Below are positions 16,320-24,752 of a stretch of DNA of 36,372 nt, piece by piece. The stretch spans positions 1-36,372 of the forward strand of contig JAGCDZ010000033.1 of NCBI GenBank assembly GCA_017650905.1, read 5' to 3'. Made by a program: the position numbers and the translations under genes. The notes beneath the pieces are model-generated. The model was given only the letters and a program-made list of their open reading frames with translations. It ran no database searches and was not told where the DNA came from. The first letter of the stretch is position 1; every line of letters starts with the position of its first letter. The DNA comes from Prevotella sp. Lineage in GTDB: Bacteria > Bacteroidota > Bacteroidia > Bacteroidales > Bacteroidaceae.

Positions 16320-16322
16320 CTG

Positions 16323-16396
16323 CGGTGCGTACGAGATTCGAACTCGTGACCTCCTGCGTGACAGGCAGGCATTCTAACCTACTGAACTAACGCACC
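16323..16396 (-). tRNA. tRNA-Asp (GTC), distal copy
   Basis: 74 bases that fold as a complete cloverleaf: acceptor GGTGCGT/ACGCACC, D-stem GTTC/GAAT, anticodon stem CCTGC/GCAGG around loop CTGTCAC (anticodon GTC), T-stem ACGAG/CTCGT with TTCGAAT loop, discriminator G. CCA is not encoded. Confidence 0.95.
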
Positions 16397-16419
16397 TCGG
16401 TTGCAAGGTGAAAAAGAGG

Positions 16420-16493
16420 CGGTGCGTACGAGATTCGAACTCGTGACCTCCTGCGTGACAGGCAGGCATTCTAACCTACTGAACTAACGCACC
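16420..16493 (-). tRNA. tRNA-Asp (GTC), proximal copy
   Basis: Identical in all 74 bases to the copy at 16323-16396 and separated from it by 23 bases. Same anticodon GTC and no encoded CCA. The two form one transcript between the promoter at 16520-16550 and the terminator at 16293-16319. Confidence 0.95.
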
Positions 16494-16519
16494 AATGGCC
16501 TTTTCTTCTTTTGCGGGTG

Positions 16520-16550
16520 CAAAGGTATGAATAATTTCCGAAACGACAAA
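16520..16550 (-). promoter_or_regulatory. Promoter of the tRNA-Asp pair
   Basis: Minus-strand TTTG at 16547-16550, exactly 19 bases, then TACCTTTG at 16520-16527: a perfect consensus. The -33 box is 17 bases past the GNAT stop codon, so the tRNA unit is independent of the operon upstream. Confidence 0.8.
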
Positions 16551-16567
16551 ACTTTTTCGGGCTTTTT

Positions 16568-17083
16568 TTAAAAAAAAGTCTGCATCACGACGGCATCGCG
16601 GTATTCGCGGCCATCAAAAAGCCAATCTTTCAGGCTCGAAGACTCATGATAGTCCAGCTGTCGAAACAGTTGCAGACAAGTCTCATTGCAGACATCAATC
16701 ACGGCATAGAGCTGGTGCAGATGGAGCACATCGAGGGCATACTTCGCCAAAGCCTGCATCGCACTGAAGCCATAGCCCAGCCCCCTAAACGGCTGTTCGA
16801 TGACCAGTCCTATCTCCGCCTTTCGGCTTCCCGGATCAAAATTCACAATGTCGGCAATACCCACCACTTGCTTCTCCGCATTCTCAATAATCATCCGCAC
16901 CTGGCGGTCGGTATAGATATCTCCTGACGCATTGGCGACATAGTCGTGTAGGGCATAGCGGCTGTAAGGAACATTGGTAATGCCGACATTCCAGAGTTTC
17001 ACATCATTCTCAATACGATAGAGCAAATCGAGGTCTTCCGGTTCGATAGCTCGCAGATGAACATAGGGATAATTGGTGGTCAT
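16568..17083 (-). CDS. GNAT-family N-acetyltransferase
   Basis: A 171-residue acetyltransferase of the RimJ/SpeG-like GNAT group. It opens with VHLRAIEPEDLDLLYRIEND, the typical first strand and helix. Motif A, binding acetyl-CoA, is IEQPFRGLGYGFSAMQAL (Q/R-x-x-G-x-G/A pattern). HQLYAVIDVCNETCLQLF is motif B, with the Asn typical of this group. The substrate (protein N-terminus, polyamine or small amine) cannot be told. It overlaps the GT2 gene stop by four bases and is the last gene of the engB operon. Confidence 0.88.
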   Translation of the reverse strand: MTTNYPYVHLRAIEPEDLDLLYRIENDVKLWNVGITNVPYSRYALHDYVANASGDIYTDRQVRMIIENAEKQVVGIADIVNFDPGSRKAEIGLVIEQPFRGLGYGFSAMQALAKYALDVLHLHQLYAVIDVCNETCLQLFRQLDYHESSSLKDWLFDGREYRDAVVMQTFF

Positions 17084-17916
17084 AAATGGAGTTTTTGACG
17101 GACTATATCAATCAGCGCAAGAGCTGCACGGAAATAGATAGCGAGTTTGACAGGCACGGTAAAAAAAATACTCTGGTGCCCATAATGCTTACGGAAGAAG
17201 ATAAGCATGGCCTGATAGAAGACATGCACATAACGGAACGAGGATTTCTGAGTGGACTCGCCCTTAAAATGAACGATGTCAGAGGGCTGATACCAGTTCT
17301 CCCACCCGCCCTTCAGCAAGCGGTAAGACAGGTCGATATCCTCGCCATACATGAAAAAGTCCTCATCGAGGAGTCCCACCTCATCGAGGGCCTTCCTGCG
17401 CAACATAAAAAAGGCTCCACTGACCACCTCGATGCGGCTGGGCTCATCCCACGACAGATGACTCATATAATAGCGCTTGGTGAAGCCCAGCATCTTGAGC
17501 ATCGACACCCAGGGCGACGGAATGGCCCTGCGCGACTCAGGTGCCAACGAACCATCGGCATTGTGCATCCTCACACCCAAGCCGCCTGCCTGTGGATGGG
17601 CATCCATGAATGCAAGACACTCACACAATGTAGGCTCTGCGACGATGGTATCAGGATTGAGCAGCAGAACATATTCGCCCTGCGCCTGTCGGATGGCGAT
17701 GTTGTTCGCTCGAGAGAAACCCAGATTATCATCGTTAGCAATCAGCTTTACCCAGGGGTAATGGCTACCGATATGGCTCACAGAATCATCCGACGAAGCA
17801 TTGTCGACGACAAACACTTCAGCGTCGATGCCTGACAAGGCCTTCTGCACACTGTCGAGACACTGTGCCACAAAGTGACAAACGTTATAGCTGACTATGA
17901 CTACAGAAAGCTTCAT
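17080..17916 (-). CDS. Family 2 glycosyltransferase
   Basis: A 278-residue GT2 enzyme, rhamnosyltransferase-like. It begins LSVVIVSYNVCHFVAQCLDS, the GT-A strand and helix. VFVVDNASSDDS follows, with the nucleotide-binding Asp. The conserved LLLNPDTIV takes the metal-binding DxD position. SGAFFMLRRKALDEVGLLDEDFFMYGEDIDLSYR carries the acceptor-side ED motif. The end is moderately hydrophobic and may lie on the membrane. It probably adds a sugar to a surface polysaccharide or lipid. It starts 9 bases after a membrane-protein gene. Confidence 0.9.
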   Translation of the reverse strand: MKLSVVIVSYNVCHFVAQCLDSVQKALSGIDAEVFVVDNASSDDSVSHIGSHYPWVKLIANDDNLGFSRANNIAIRQAQGEYVLLLNPDTIVAEPTLCECLAFMDAHPQAGGLGVRMHNADGSLAPESRRAIPSPWVSMLKMLGFTKRYYMSHLSWDEPSRIEVVSGAFFMLRRKALDEVGLLDEDFFMYGEDIDLSYRLLKGGWENWYQPSDIVHFKGESTQKSSFRYVHVFYQAMLIFFRKHYGHQSIFFTVPVKLAIYFRAALALIDIVRQKLHL

Positions 17917-17925
17917 TTCCTCTCT

Positions 17926-18369
17926 TTATTTTTCAGGATTCACTTCTTCCTGCTCTGTGGTTTCATCGATGCAGCGGTTTTCTGTCGGCATCACAAATGG
18001 CAGGCATAACAACAGGATGATAGCCAGATAGCCGAACGTAGGGTTCATATACATATAATATAAATAGGTGTTCACCACCATCGGCACTTCCAGTACCAGC
18101 AGCCTCATCATGCCCCACTTCAACATGGCGGGCTCCTTGCGCGTGACTAGTTCTGCATGAATCTTTGGGAATTTGAAAAGTCGCAGACCCAGAAAAGCTG
18201 CCACTAGCGTGGTCAGCTCCATCACAGTCATAGCCACAAATTCCGTCTGTTTACTGTCTGCCAACACACCAGACTCCAACACGCCAAATTCGTATAACGC
18301 CACCATGACCAGCGCCACGGCGACTAACAACACATAAACTAACGTCAGTTGTTTACTTACTTTCTTCAT
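17926..18369 (-). CDS. Four-helix membrane protein, unknown function
   Basis: A 147-residue protein with four predicted membrane segments: TLVYVLLVAVALVMVALYEF, VAMTVMELTTLVAAFLGL, MMRLLVLEVPMVVNTYLYY, and YLAIILLLCLPFVM. A short basic N-terminus and acidic, Glu-rich C-terminus give an inside-inside topology. No family known to me. The start at 18369 (MKKVSKQ) is preferred because the longer frame would begin at a TTG within the recR stop region. Spacing to recR (13 bases) and to GT2 (9 bases) makes it part of the engB operon. Confidence 0.7.
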   Translation of the reverse strand: MKKVSKQLTLVYVLLVAVALVMVALYEFGVLESGVLADSKQTEFVAMTVMELTTLVAAFLGLRLFKFPKIHAELVTRKEPAMLKWGMMRLLVLEVPMVVNTYLYYMYMNPTFGYLAIILLLCLPFVMPTENRCIDETTEQEEVNPEK

Positions 18370-18382
18370 ATCTCTTTTTCTT

Positions 18383-19003
18383 TTATTTTCCTTCAAATAA
18401 AGTACGGTTTTGTATGGAGCGTCCCAGTGTCACCTCGTCGGTATATTCCAACTCGTCGCCCACGGAGATGCCTCGGGCTATGATGCTCACCTTCACATCG
18501 CTGAACAGCGCCAGTTTGCGATAGATATAGAAGTTGGTGGTGTCGCCCTCCATCGTGGAACTCAGTGCAAGGATCACCTCATTGACACCCCCCTCGCCCA
18601 CTCGCTTCACCAACGAGTCAATCTCGATGTCGCTCGGACCAATACCATCCATCGGTGAGATGATTCCACCCAACACATGATAGAGACCGTGATACTGTTG
18701 GGTATTCTCGATGGCCATCACATCCTGGATATTTTCCACCACACAGACCAGCGAACTATCGCGCCTGAGATCAGCACAGATGGGACAAATGTCCGAATCG
18801 CTGATGTTATGACATTTCTGACAGTATTTTACCTCATATTTCATCTGCAAAACAGCCTCCGAGAAACGTTCCACATCTTCAGTGTCCTGCCTCAGCAGAT
18901 GAAGGGCAAGACGTAGAGCCGTCTTACGACCAATGCCTGGCAATCTAGAGAGTTCCGAAACCGCCTTTTCCAATAATTGTGATGGATATTGTTGATGTAT
19001 CAT
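18383..19003 (-). CDS. recR: Recombination protein RecR
   Basis: A 206-residue protein of the RecFOR pathway, which loads RecA on gapped DNA. The N-terminus has the helix-hairpin-helix [22 protein letters not shown]4 zinc finger is [16 protein letters not shown]. The Toprim domain has [15 protein letters not shown] with the conserved Glu. The C-terminus has [21 protein letters not shown], typical of RecR. I place the start at 19003 (MIHQQYPS); the frame extends 42 residues upstream over the ABC-F gene, but that is not expected for RecR, which has about 200 residues. It begins five bases after the ABC-F stop. Confidence 0.95.
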   Translation of the reverse strand: MIHQQYPSQLLEKAVSELSRLPGIGRKTALRLALHLLRQDTEDVERFSEAVLQMKYEVKYCQKCHNISDSDICPICADLRRDSSLVCVVENIQDVMAIENTQQYHGLYHVLGGIISPMDGIGPSDIEIDSLVKRVGEGGVNEVILALSSTMEGDTTNFYIYRKLALFSDVKVSIIARGISVGDELEYTDEVTLGRSIQNRTLFEGK

Positions 19004-19008
19004 ATTTT

Positions 19009-20814
19009 CTATCCTTCTATTTCTGAGAGTTCCAGCCAGCGGAGGGATTTCTCGTCGAGTTCGTCTTTCAAGAGAGGGAGGCGTTTGCTTTTCTCCGTCA
19101 GTTCGTCGATAGAGAGGGTTCCACTGCACAACGCCTCTTCCAATTGTCGCTGTTCCTCCTCAAGGGTAGCGATTTCTTTCTCCAAACGCTCGAACTCGGT
19201 CTTTTCCTTATAAGTCATCTTTTTTCTGGCCGATCTAGAATCACTAGCCTCTCTAGGATTACTAGATTCTTTAGGATGGCTGGATTCTTTGAGATTACTT
19301 GTCTCTTTAGAATCTTTTGGCTGGAGGGTTTGCCATTCACGATACTGTGTATAGTTACCTGGGAAGTCCTTAATCTCGCCATCGCCCTTAAAGACCAACA
19401 GGTGGTCGACGACCTTGTCCATAAAATAGCGGTCGTGGCTCACCACAATCACGCATCCGGGAAAATCCTGAAGGTATTCCTCCAATATCTGCAGCGTCAC
19501 GATATCGAGGTCGTTGGTAGGCTCATCGAGCACAAGGAAGTTGGGATTCTTCATCAGCACTGTACAGAGATAGAGCTTGCGTCGTTCGCCCCCAGAGAGT
19601 TTATACACATAGTTATGCTGCTGTTCTGGCGTGAAGAGGAAATACTGCAGAAACTGTGAGGCTGAGAAATGCTTGCCACCACCCATATCTATGTATTCTG
19701 CGATGTCGCGCACTACGTCAATGACTTTTTGGCTTTCATTAAACTGCAGACCTTCTTGCGAGAAATAGCCAAAGCGCACGGTGTCGCCGATATCAAAGCG
19801 CCCTCCGTCTGGCGGAATCTGTCCTAAGAGGAGTTTCAGGAAGGTTGACTTACCCGTACCATTATTGCCTACGATGCCCATCTTCTCGAAACGCGAGAAA
19901 TTATAATAGAAATCCTTGAGGATGACGAGGTCGTCGAATCGCTTTGACACATACTGGCATTCAAAAATCTTCGAGCCAATATAGACGTTCCTCGACTTCA
20001 ACCGGAGCTGCCGCTCCTCAATGCGTTGCTTAGCCACACGCTCCAATTCATAGAAGGCTTCCTCACGATAGCGGGCCTTATGACCTCGCGCCTGAGGCAT
20101 TCGTCGCATCCATTCCAATTCCGTACGATAGAGATTGTTGGCACGGGCAATCTCCGCCCGTTTGTTGTCGATGCGTTCCTGACGTTTCTCCAGATAATAG
20201 GAGTAATTACCGCGATAGGTATAGATGGTCTGGTCATCGAGTTCGAGAATCAAATTACAGACACGGTCAAGGAAGAAACGGTCGTGCGTCACCATCAGTA
20301 GCGTCCTACGTCCTCTGGCCAAATACCCCTCCAACCACTCAATCATTTCAAGGTCTAGATGGTTGGTGGGCTCGTCGAGTATCAAGAGATCGGGCTCTGT
20401 CAACAACACGTTGGCCAATGCAACACGTTTCTGCTGACCACCGCTCAACTGTCCCATGGGCTGCTGCAGATCGCGTATCTTCAACTGCGTGAGCACCTGT
20501 TTGGCACGCAGTACTTTCTCAGGATTCCCTTGATGATTAAAGCAGGCATCGAGCACACTCTCCTCGGGATCGAATACGGGCGACTGTTCCAGCATACCTA
20601 CCTTCAGATCGCGACGGAAAATGATACTGCCTCTATCGTAACCCTCCTTGCCTGAAAGCACAGAGAGCAGCGTTGATTTGCCCATACCGTTCTTGGCAAT
20701 CAGTCCAACCTTCTGTCCCTCAGCGATTGAGAAACTGATATCCTCGAAGAGCACCAGCGAGCCAAACGACTTGGTCAGATTCTGAACGTCTAAATATGGG
20801 ATTTCCTTGGCCAC
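19009..20814 (-). CDS. ABC-F ATPase, Uup-like
   Basis: A 601-residue soluble protein with two ABC domains and no membrane region. Domain 1 has Walker [14 protein letters not shown], signature [16 protein letters not shown] and Walker [14 protein letters not shown]. Domain 2 has [24 protein letters not shown] and [14 protein letters not shown] charged linker between domains includes [17 protein letters not shown], the P-site tRNA interaction region of ABC-F proteins. The C-terminal 80 residues are a coiled coil as in Uup. Before it, residues 502-525 consist of four hexapeptide repeats. The family acts on ribosomes; it may resolve stalls or protect from antibiotics, and the Uup-like tail points to housekeeping. 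The engB stop is 14 bases upstream. Confidence 0.92.
   Translation of the reverse strand: MAKEIPYLDVQNLTKSFGSLVLFEDISFSIAEGQKVGLIAKNGMGKSTLLSVLSGKEGYDRGSIIFRRDLKVGMLEQSPVFDPEESVLDACFNHQGNPEKVLRAKQVLTQLKIRDLQQPMGQLSGGQQKRVALANVLLTEPDLLILDEPTNHLDLEMIEWLEGYLARGRRTLLMVTHDRFFLDRVCNLILELDDQTIYTYRGNYSYYLEKRQERIDNKRAEIARANNLYRTELEWMRRMPQARGHKARYREEAFYELERVAKQRIEERQLRLKSRNVYIGSKIFECQYVSKRFDDLVILKDFYYNFSRFEKMGIVGNNGTGKSTFLKLLLGQIPPDGGRFDIGDTVRFGYFSQEGLQFNESQKVIDVVRDIAEYIDMGGGKHFSASQFLQYFLFTPEQQHNYVYKLSGGERRKLYLCTVLMKNPNFLVLDEPTNDLDIVTLQILEEYLQDFPGCVIVVSHDRYFMDKVVDHLLVFKGDGEIKDFPGNYTQYREWQTLQPKDSKETSNLKESSHPKESSNPREASDSRSARKKMTYKEKTEFERLEKEIATLEEEQRQLEEALCSGTLSIDELTEKSKRLPLLKDELDEKSLRWLELSEIEG
19240..19311 (-). 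repeat. Four 18-bp repeats in the ABC-F linker
   Basis: Four degenerate 18-base units (for example ATTACTAGATTCTTTAGG on the plus strand) encode K/P-K/R-E-S/A-S-x hexapeptides at residues 502-525. CTAG occurs repeatedly. Gain or loss of a unit keeps frame and lengthens the hinge before the coiled-coil tail. Confidence 0.8.
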
Positions 20815-20828
20815 TTTTTATTTTAAGT

Positions 20829-21422
20829 TTATAGTTGATTACACTGTTCGATGTAGTCGAGCACCTCATCCCGTCCCTGTTTCTTCTCCGAAGAGGTGAC
20901 AAAGACGGGGGGCAATTCCTCCCAACTCTCCAGCAGCACCTTCTTATAGGCCTCGATATTCTGCCTTACCTTCGTAGGTGTGAGTTTATCAGCCTTGGTG
21001 AAAACAATTGCAAAGGGTACACCCGACTGTCCAAGCCACTCGATAAACTGCAGGTCTATCTTCTGAGCCTCGAGCCTTACATCAATCAACAGAAAAACGT
21101 TCACCAGTTGTTCGCGTTGTAGGATATAGCCCTGAATCATCTGGTCCAATTTAGCAATTTCCTTCTTCGAACGCTTGGCAAAGCCATAGCCGGGGAGGTC
21201 GACCAAATACCACTCATTATTAATAATAAAGTGATTGATGAGAAGTGTCTTTCCCGGGGTGGCACTCGTCTTGGCCAGTTTCTTGTTATTTGTCAACATA
21301 TTGATCAGGCTCGATTTACCCACATTTGACCGTCCGATAAACGCATATTCGGGCTTTGTATCCTTGGGACACATTGACACCATCGGGGCGCTAAGCGTGA
21401 ATTCTGCTTTCTTGATTTCCAT
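20829..21422 (-). CDS. engB: Ribosome biogenesis GTPase EngB/YsxC
   Basis: A 197-residue GTPase of the YihA/YsxC/EngB family, needed for assembly of the large ribosomal subunit in model bacteria. G1 is GRSNVGKSS, the G2 region is ATPGKT, G3 is DLPGYG, G4 is TKAD and G5 is TSSEKKQG. Length is normal. First gene of the engB-uup-recR-membrane-GT2-GNAT operon; the -7 box lies 20 bases before the ATG. It is divergent from rho. Confidence 0.95.
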   Translation of the reverse strand: MEIKKAEFTLSAPMVSMCPKDTKPEYAFIGRSNVGKSSLINMLTNNKKLAKTSATPGKTLLINHFIINNEWYLVDLPGYGFAKRSKKEIAKLDQMIQGYILQREQLVNVFLLIDVRLEAQKIDLQFIEWLGQSGVPFAIVFTKADKLTPTKVRQNIEAYKKVLLESWEELPPVFVTSSEKKQGRDEVLDYIEQCNQL

Positions 21423-21441
21423 ATTTATTACTTTGTGGGTG

Positions 21442-21473
21442 CAAAGTTACGAATAAGTGAGCGAAATCCCAAA
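21442..21473 (-). promoter_or_regulatory. Promoter of the engB operon
   Basis: Minus-strand TTTG at 21470-21473, 20 bases, then TAACTTTG at 21442-21449. The spacer carries GGATTTCGCTCACTTATTCG, related to that of the promoter at 16234-16265. Confidence 0.7.
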
Positions 21474-21541
21474 AATTTTTGAGGATTTCCGAGCATGAGC
21501 ATCTTGGGCGAAGCCAAAGTTAAGAAAAAAAACGGGAAAAA
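21474..21541. other. Spacer between the divergent engB and rho promoters
   Basis: No reading frame of note. CTTGGGC at about 21503 and GCCAAAG can pair around GAA with one mismatch. TTTGGAAGTTAAGAAAA near the rho -33 box echoes an earlier CAAAGTTAAGAAAA. It resembles recurrent extragenic sequence of Prevotella-type genomes, from recollection only. Confidence 0.4.
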
Positions 21542-21573
21542 TTTGGAAGTTAAGAAAATAATATGTAACTTTG
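21542..21573 (+). promoter_or_regulatory. Promoter of rho
   Basis: TTTG at 21542-21545, 20 bases, then TAACTTTG at 21566-21573. This leaves a leader of about 85 bases before the ATG at 21664. It contains small hairpins (TTCC/GGAA at about 21597 and GCAGT/ACTGC at about 21638). Confidence 0.7.
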
Positions 21574-21663
21574 CACTCGATTTTCAAAAACACGTTTCCG
21601 TTCGGGAAGCAATTTTCACTCATTTTTCAAACTTATCGCAGTTATCATGACTGCATTGCGTGT

Positions 21664-23604
21664 ATGTATACAAAAGAACAATTAGAATCAATGGCAGTAC
21701 CCGAATTGATGGGTATCGCAAATGAATTGGGCATCAAGGTGAAGCAGGACGACTCGCTTGAAACCGTCGTCTATGCCATTCTTGACAAGGCCGCAGAGAA
21801 CAGTGCCGCCAGTGGAGAAGCCCCCAAGAAGAAGAGAACACGAATTCAGAAAAAAGATACAAGCCGAGTCTATACCGTTACAGGTCAGGATGGAGAAAAC
21901 CTCGATTCTGTCAAGAAGCGCAAACCGGTAGAAACACCGTCGCTGTTCAGTGATATGCCCACAACCAAGACCAAGGCCAAAGAAGAGGTGCCTGCCACAG
22001 AAGAGGTGCCTGAAGAAAAACCTAAGCGTCGTGGTCGTAAGTCCAAGGCCGAACTGGCTGCCGAAGCTGCTGCTGCAGAGGAGGCTCAGAAGGAGGCCGA
22101 AGCCGCTGCCGCAAAAGAGGTGGAGGCAATAACAGAGCCAGAGCCTGTGGTACCCGAGGAGGCTGCTGCTGACTTTATTCCCGAGGAAGCTTACTTCGCT
22201 GGAAATACTGAGGAGGCAGGTGAGGAACAGTTGCAGATGATGGAGCAACTTAAGCAGAAACTGGAGCGTGGCCATGAATACCACACTCCTGACGAGTCCG
22301 AGACTATCGACGAAGACATCTGGGAAGGTGATCCAGGTGATGGCACCGACTTCATCACCGTGCTCGATATCCCCATCGAAGACCAGGCCGCTATCCCCAC
22401 CCTTGACATTTTCGATCGTCCAGTGGCCTCACAGACGCCCGATAGAGGACAACCACAAATAGCCGCTGTACCCAAGTACGAGTTTAACGATGTCATCACA
22501 GCCAATGGTGTGCTTGAAATTCTTACCGACGGCTACGGTTTCATCCGTTCCAGCGATTATAACTATCTCTCCTCACCTGATGATATCTATGTGTCTCCCG
22601 CACAGATCAAGGCCAATGGCCTGAAAACTGGTGATGTGGTTGACTGTACTGTCCGCCCTCCGTTCGAAAACGAGAAATATTTCGCTCTATGTAACGTCAA
22701 GACCATCAACGGCCGTAACCCGTCGGAAGTCCGCAACCGTGTGGCCTTTGAACACCTCACGCCTCTTTTCCCCGAGGAAAAGTTCACATTATGTGGTGAC
22801 AAGGCAACTACTAATCCCAGTGTCCGTATCGTCGACCTCTTCTCACCAATTGGTAAAGGTCAGCGCGCACTCATCGTGGCACAGCCCAAGACCGGTAAGA
22901 CCATTCTGATGAAGGATATTGCCAATGCCATCGCCGCCAACCATCCGGAGGCCTATATTATGATGCTGCTCATCGACGAACGTCCTGAGGAAGTGACGGA
23001 TATGGCTCGCACCGTTGATGCTGAGGTTATCGCCTCTACTTTCGACGAACCTGCCGACCGCCATGTCAAGATTGCAGGCATCGTGCTCGAGAAAGCCAAG
23101 CGTATGGTGGAGTGCGGTCACGATGTCGTTATCTTCCTCGACTCCATCACCCGTCTGGCACGTGCCTACAACACCGCACAGCCTGCTTCTGGTAAGGTAC
23201 TCACCGGTGGTGTCGACGCCAATGCTTTACAGAAGCCCAAGCGCTTCTTCGGTGCAGCCCGTAACATTGAGGGGGGCGGATCCCTTACCATCATCGCTAC
23301 TGCATTGGTTGACACAGGCTCGAAAATGGATGAGGTGATCTTCGAGGAGTTCAAGGGAACCGGTAATTCCGAGATCCAGCTCAACCGTATGCTCTCCAAT
23401 AAGCGTATCTTCCCTGCTATCGATCTGGTGCAGTCGTCAACACGTCGCGACGACCTGCTGCATGACGAAACCACACTTAATCGAATGTGGATTATGCGTA
23501 AATATATTGCTGAGATGAACCCCATCGAGGCTATGAACACTATCCGCGACCGTCTCGTGGCAACCCACGACAACGAGGAGTTCCTCCTGTCGATGAACGG
23601 ATAA
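21664..23604 (+). CDS. rho: Transcription termination factor Rho with long disordered insert
   Basis: A 646-residue Rho; E. coli Rho has 419. Residues 1-45 are the N-terminal helical domain ([26 protein letters not shown]...). Residues about 50-268 are a low-complexity insert rich in Ala, Glu and Lys, with basic clusters ([20 protein letters not shown]) and acidic stretches. The RNA-binding cold-shock-like domain follows, with [15 protein letters not shown]. The ATPase core has Walker A AQPKTGKT (Lys412), Walker [17 protein letters not shown] and the R-loop region [20 protein letters not shown]. The start is ATG at 21664; an in-frame upstream extension begins with a TTG inside the promoter. 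Bacteroidota Rho inserts are known; in Bacteroides thetaiotaomicron the disordered region drives phase separation. The same is inferred here. Confidence 0.96.
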   Translation: MYTKEQLESMAVPELMGIANELGIKVKQDDSLETVVYAILDKAAENSAASGEAPKKKRTRIQKKDTSRVYTVTGQDGENLDSVKKRKPVETPSLFSDMPTTKTKAKEEVPATEEVPEEKPKRRGRKSKAELAAEAAAAEEAQKEAEAAAAKEVEAITEPEPVVPEEAAADFIPEEAYFAGNTEEAGEEQLQMMEQLKQKLERGHEYHTPDESETIDEDIWEGDPGDGTDFITVLDIPIEDQAAIPTLDIFDRPVASQTPDRGQPQIAAVPKYEFNDVITANGVLEILTDGYGFIRSSDYNYLSSPDDIYVSPAQIKANGLKTGDVVDCTVRPPFENEKYFALCNVKTINGRNPSEVRNRVAFEHLTPLFPEEKFTLCGDKATTNPSVRIVDLFSPIGKGQRALIVAQPKTGKTILMKDIANAIAANHPEAYIMMLLIDERPEEVTDMARTVDAEVIASTFDEPADRHVKIAGIVLEKAKRMVECGHDVVIFLDSITRLARAYNTAQPASGKVLTGGVDANALQKPKRFFGAARNIEGGGSLTIIATALVDTGSKMDEVIFEEFKGTGNSEIQLNRMLSNKRIFPAIDLVQSSTRRDDLLHDETTLNRMWIMRKYIAEMNPIEAMNTIRDRLVATHDNEEFLLSMNG

Positions 23605-23621
23605 ACCAACCGAACAGTATC

Positions 23622-23655
23622 AAAAAATCCCCGTCTTATCTAACGGGGATTTCTT
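23622..23655. terminator. Bidirectional terminator, rho / RelA-SpoT-like gene
   Basis: AAATCCCCGT (23625-23634) pairs with ACGGGGATTT (23643-23652) around an 8-base loop. On the minus strand the stem is followed by TTTTTTG, a good T-run. On the plus strand TTTCTT is weaker. The stem overlaps the last codons and stop of the minus-strand gene. Confidence 0.85.
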
Positions 23656-24710
23656 ATGCGCAGTGTTTCGCTCTGTTCCAACATCTTTTCCGCTAGTCTG
23701 ATGTTGGCATCGGATTCACCATTGATGGTATCATATACGAACTTCAGGCCTTCAAGCTCGCCGCCATGCTTCAACACATACACTAGACAAAGATATTGCA
23801 GAGCCGTTCCCGACGAGAGGATATCAAGGTCGGTAATAGCCAATTGCGAAAGAGCCAGTTGATAGGCATCTTCGCTATTTTCATCAATGAACTGCTGCAC
23901 ATCGCCAAGAGTTTCCAGACCAAAGGACTTAAGTAGCCGCAGGAAATTCATCACCGAAACAGGATAGATTTCTGCTTGATTCACAGCAGCGATACGTCGG
24001 TTCAGACGATCAAAGGGATTCAGTTCAAGATAACTGCGGAACGAGTCGCCAGACAGCGCTACATCATTAAGTTGACCGCTCTTGACCAATGTCTGTATCT
24101 GACGGCGGTAATTAGTGAGAACTGTACGCAAACGGCTGAACTCATCGTCTACCAACTCCAACATGCCTGCCAAACGACTGAACTGTCGCTTATACTCCTT
24201 AGGAATACTCACCTCACCCTTATAGCCGGTGTCATGCTCAATGGTCGACCAAACATGTTGCAAGGCTGTTCGCATTTGTAGTTCAAATCGCAAGCCTCCA
24301 CAATCATTCAATCGACAAATATAGTGCAGTGAGCTATAACCAAAACTATCTAATTGGTGCAGTCTGCGCTTATCCACACTCTCCTGCCAATCTATGTCGA
24401 AGACACTTTTGGCAATTGCCGCCACCTTATCCACTTCATCGGTATAGAAAGTAACGACACGCAGACCCACGAGATCAGTTATGTCGTAGATGGTCTTGTA
24501 CTTCGTGCCTTTCCTTTCCAGTTTCCCTGCCAACGACTGTTCGGTCTTCACCCTATATTCAATGCTAGTCACATAAATACCCTGCTCACGGAGCGCCCGT
24601 CGCAGCAGGTCATAGACATTCTTGGCAATTTTATCCAATGAGGGTAGCAGTTCGCGATATTGTTGCAACAACGCCTCACCATGAGGGTCAAGTTTTATAT
24701 TATTCTCCAT
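23640..24710 (-). CDS. RelA/SpoT-type synthetase-domain protein
   Basis: A 356-residue protein. Residues about 45-190 form a RelA/SpoT nucleotidyltransferase (SYNTH) domain: RVKTEQSLAGKLERKG, YDITDLVGLRVVTFY with the conserved Asp, GYSSLHYICR, then FELQMRTALQHVWSTIEHD, with the Glu of the E-x-Q-x-R-T motif. There is no HD hydrolase domain upstream and no TGS or ACT domain downstream, so it is not the long Rel. It is longer than small alarmone synthetases (about 210-260), because the C-terminal 150 residues add a mainly helical region I cannot assign. Synthesis of (p)ppGpp or another pyrophosphate transfer is inferred. The start is ATG at 24710. It follows rarA by 42 bases. Confidence 0.85.
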   Translation of the reverse strand: MENNIKLDPHGEALLQQYRELLPSLDKIAKNVYDLLRRALREQGIYVTSIEYRVKTEQSLAGKLERKGTKYKTIYDITDLVGLRVVTFYTDEVDKVAAIAKSVFDIDWQESVDKRRLHQLDSFGYSSLHYICRLNDCGGLRFELQMRTALQHVWSTIEHDTGYKGEVSIPKEYKRQFSRLAGMLELVDDEFSRLRTVLTNYRRQIQTLVKSGQLNDVALSGDSFRSYLELNPFDRLNRRIAAVNQAEIYPVSVMNFLRLLKSFGLETLGDVQQFIDENSEDAYQLALSQLAITDLDILSSGTALQYLCLVYVLKHGGELEGLKFVYDTINGESDANIRLAEKMLEQSETLRIRNPR

Positions 24711-24752
24711 TTGCACAATTTATATATTTATTCAAATCCTATCCTCCTTTAT

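Noticed and set aside
19003-19129. 42-residue N-terminal extension of RecR
   Set aside because: It overlaps the ABC-F coding region in another frame and exceeds normal RecR length. The ATG at 19003 fits the family.
21571-21663. 32-residue extension of Rho upstream of 21664
   Set aside because: It begins with a TTG inside the -7 promoter box, so it would not be transcribed. The conserved N-terminal domain begins at 21664.
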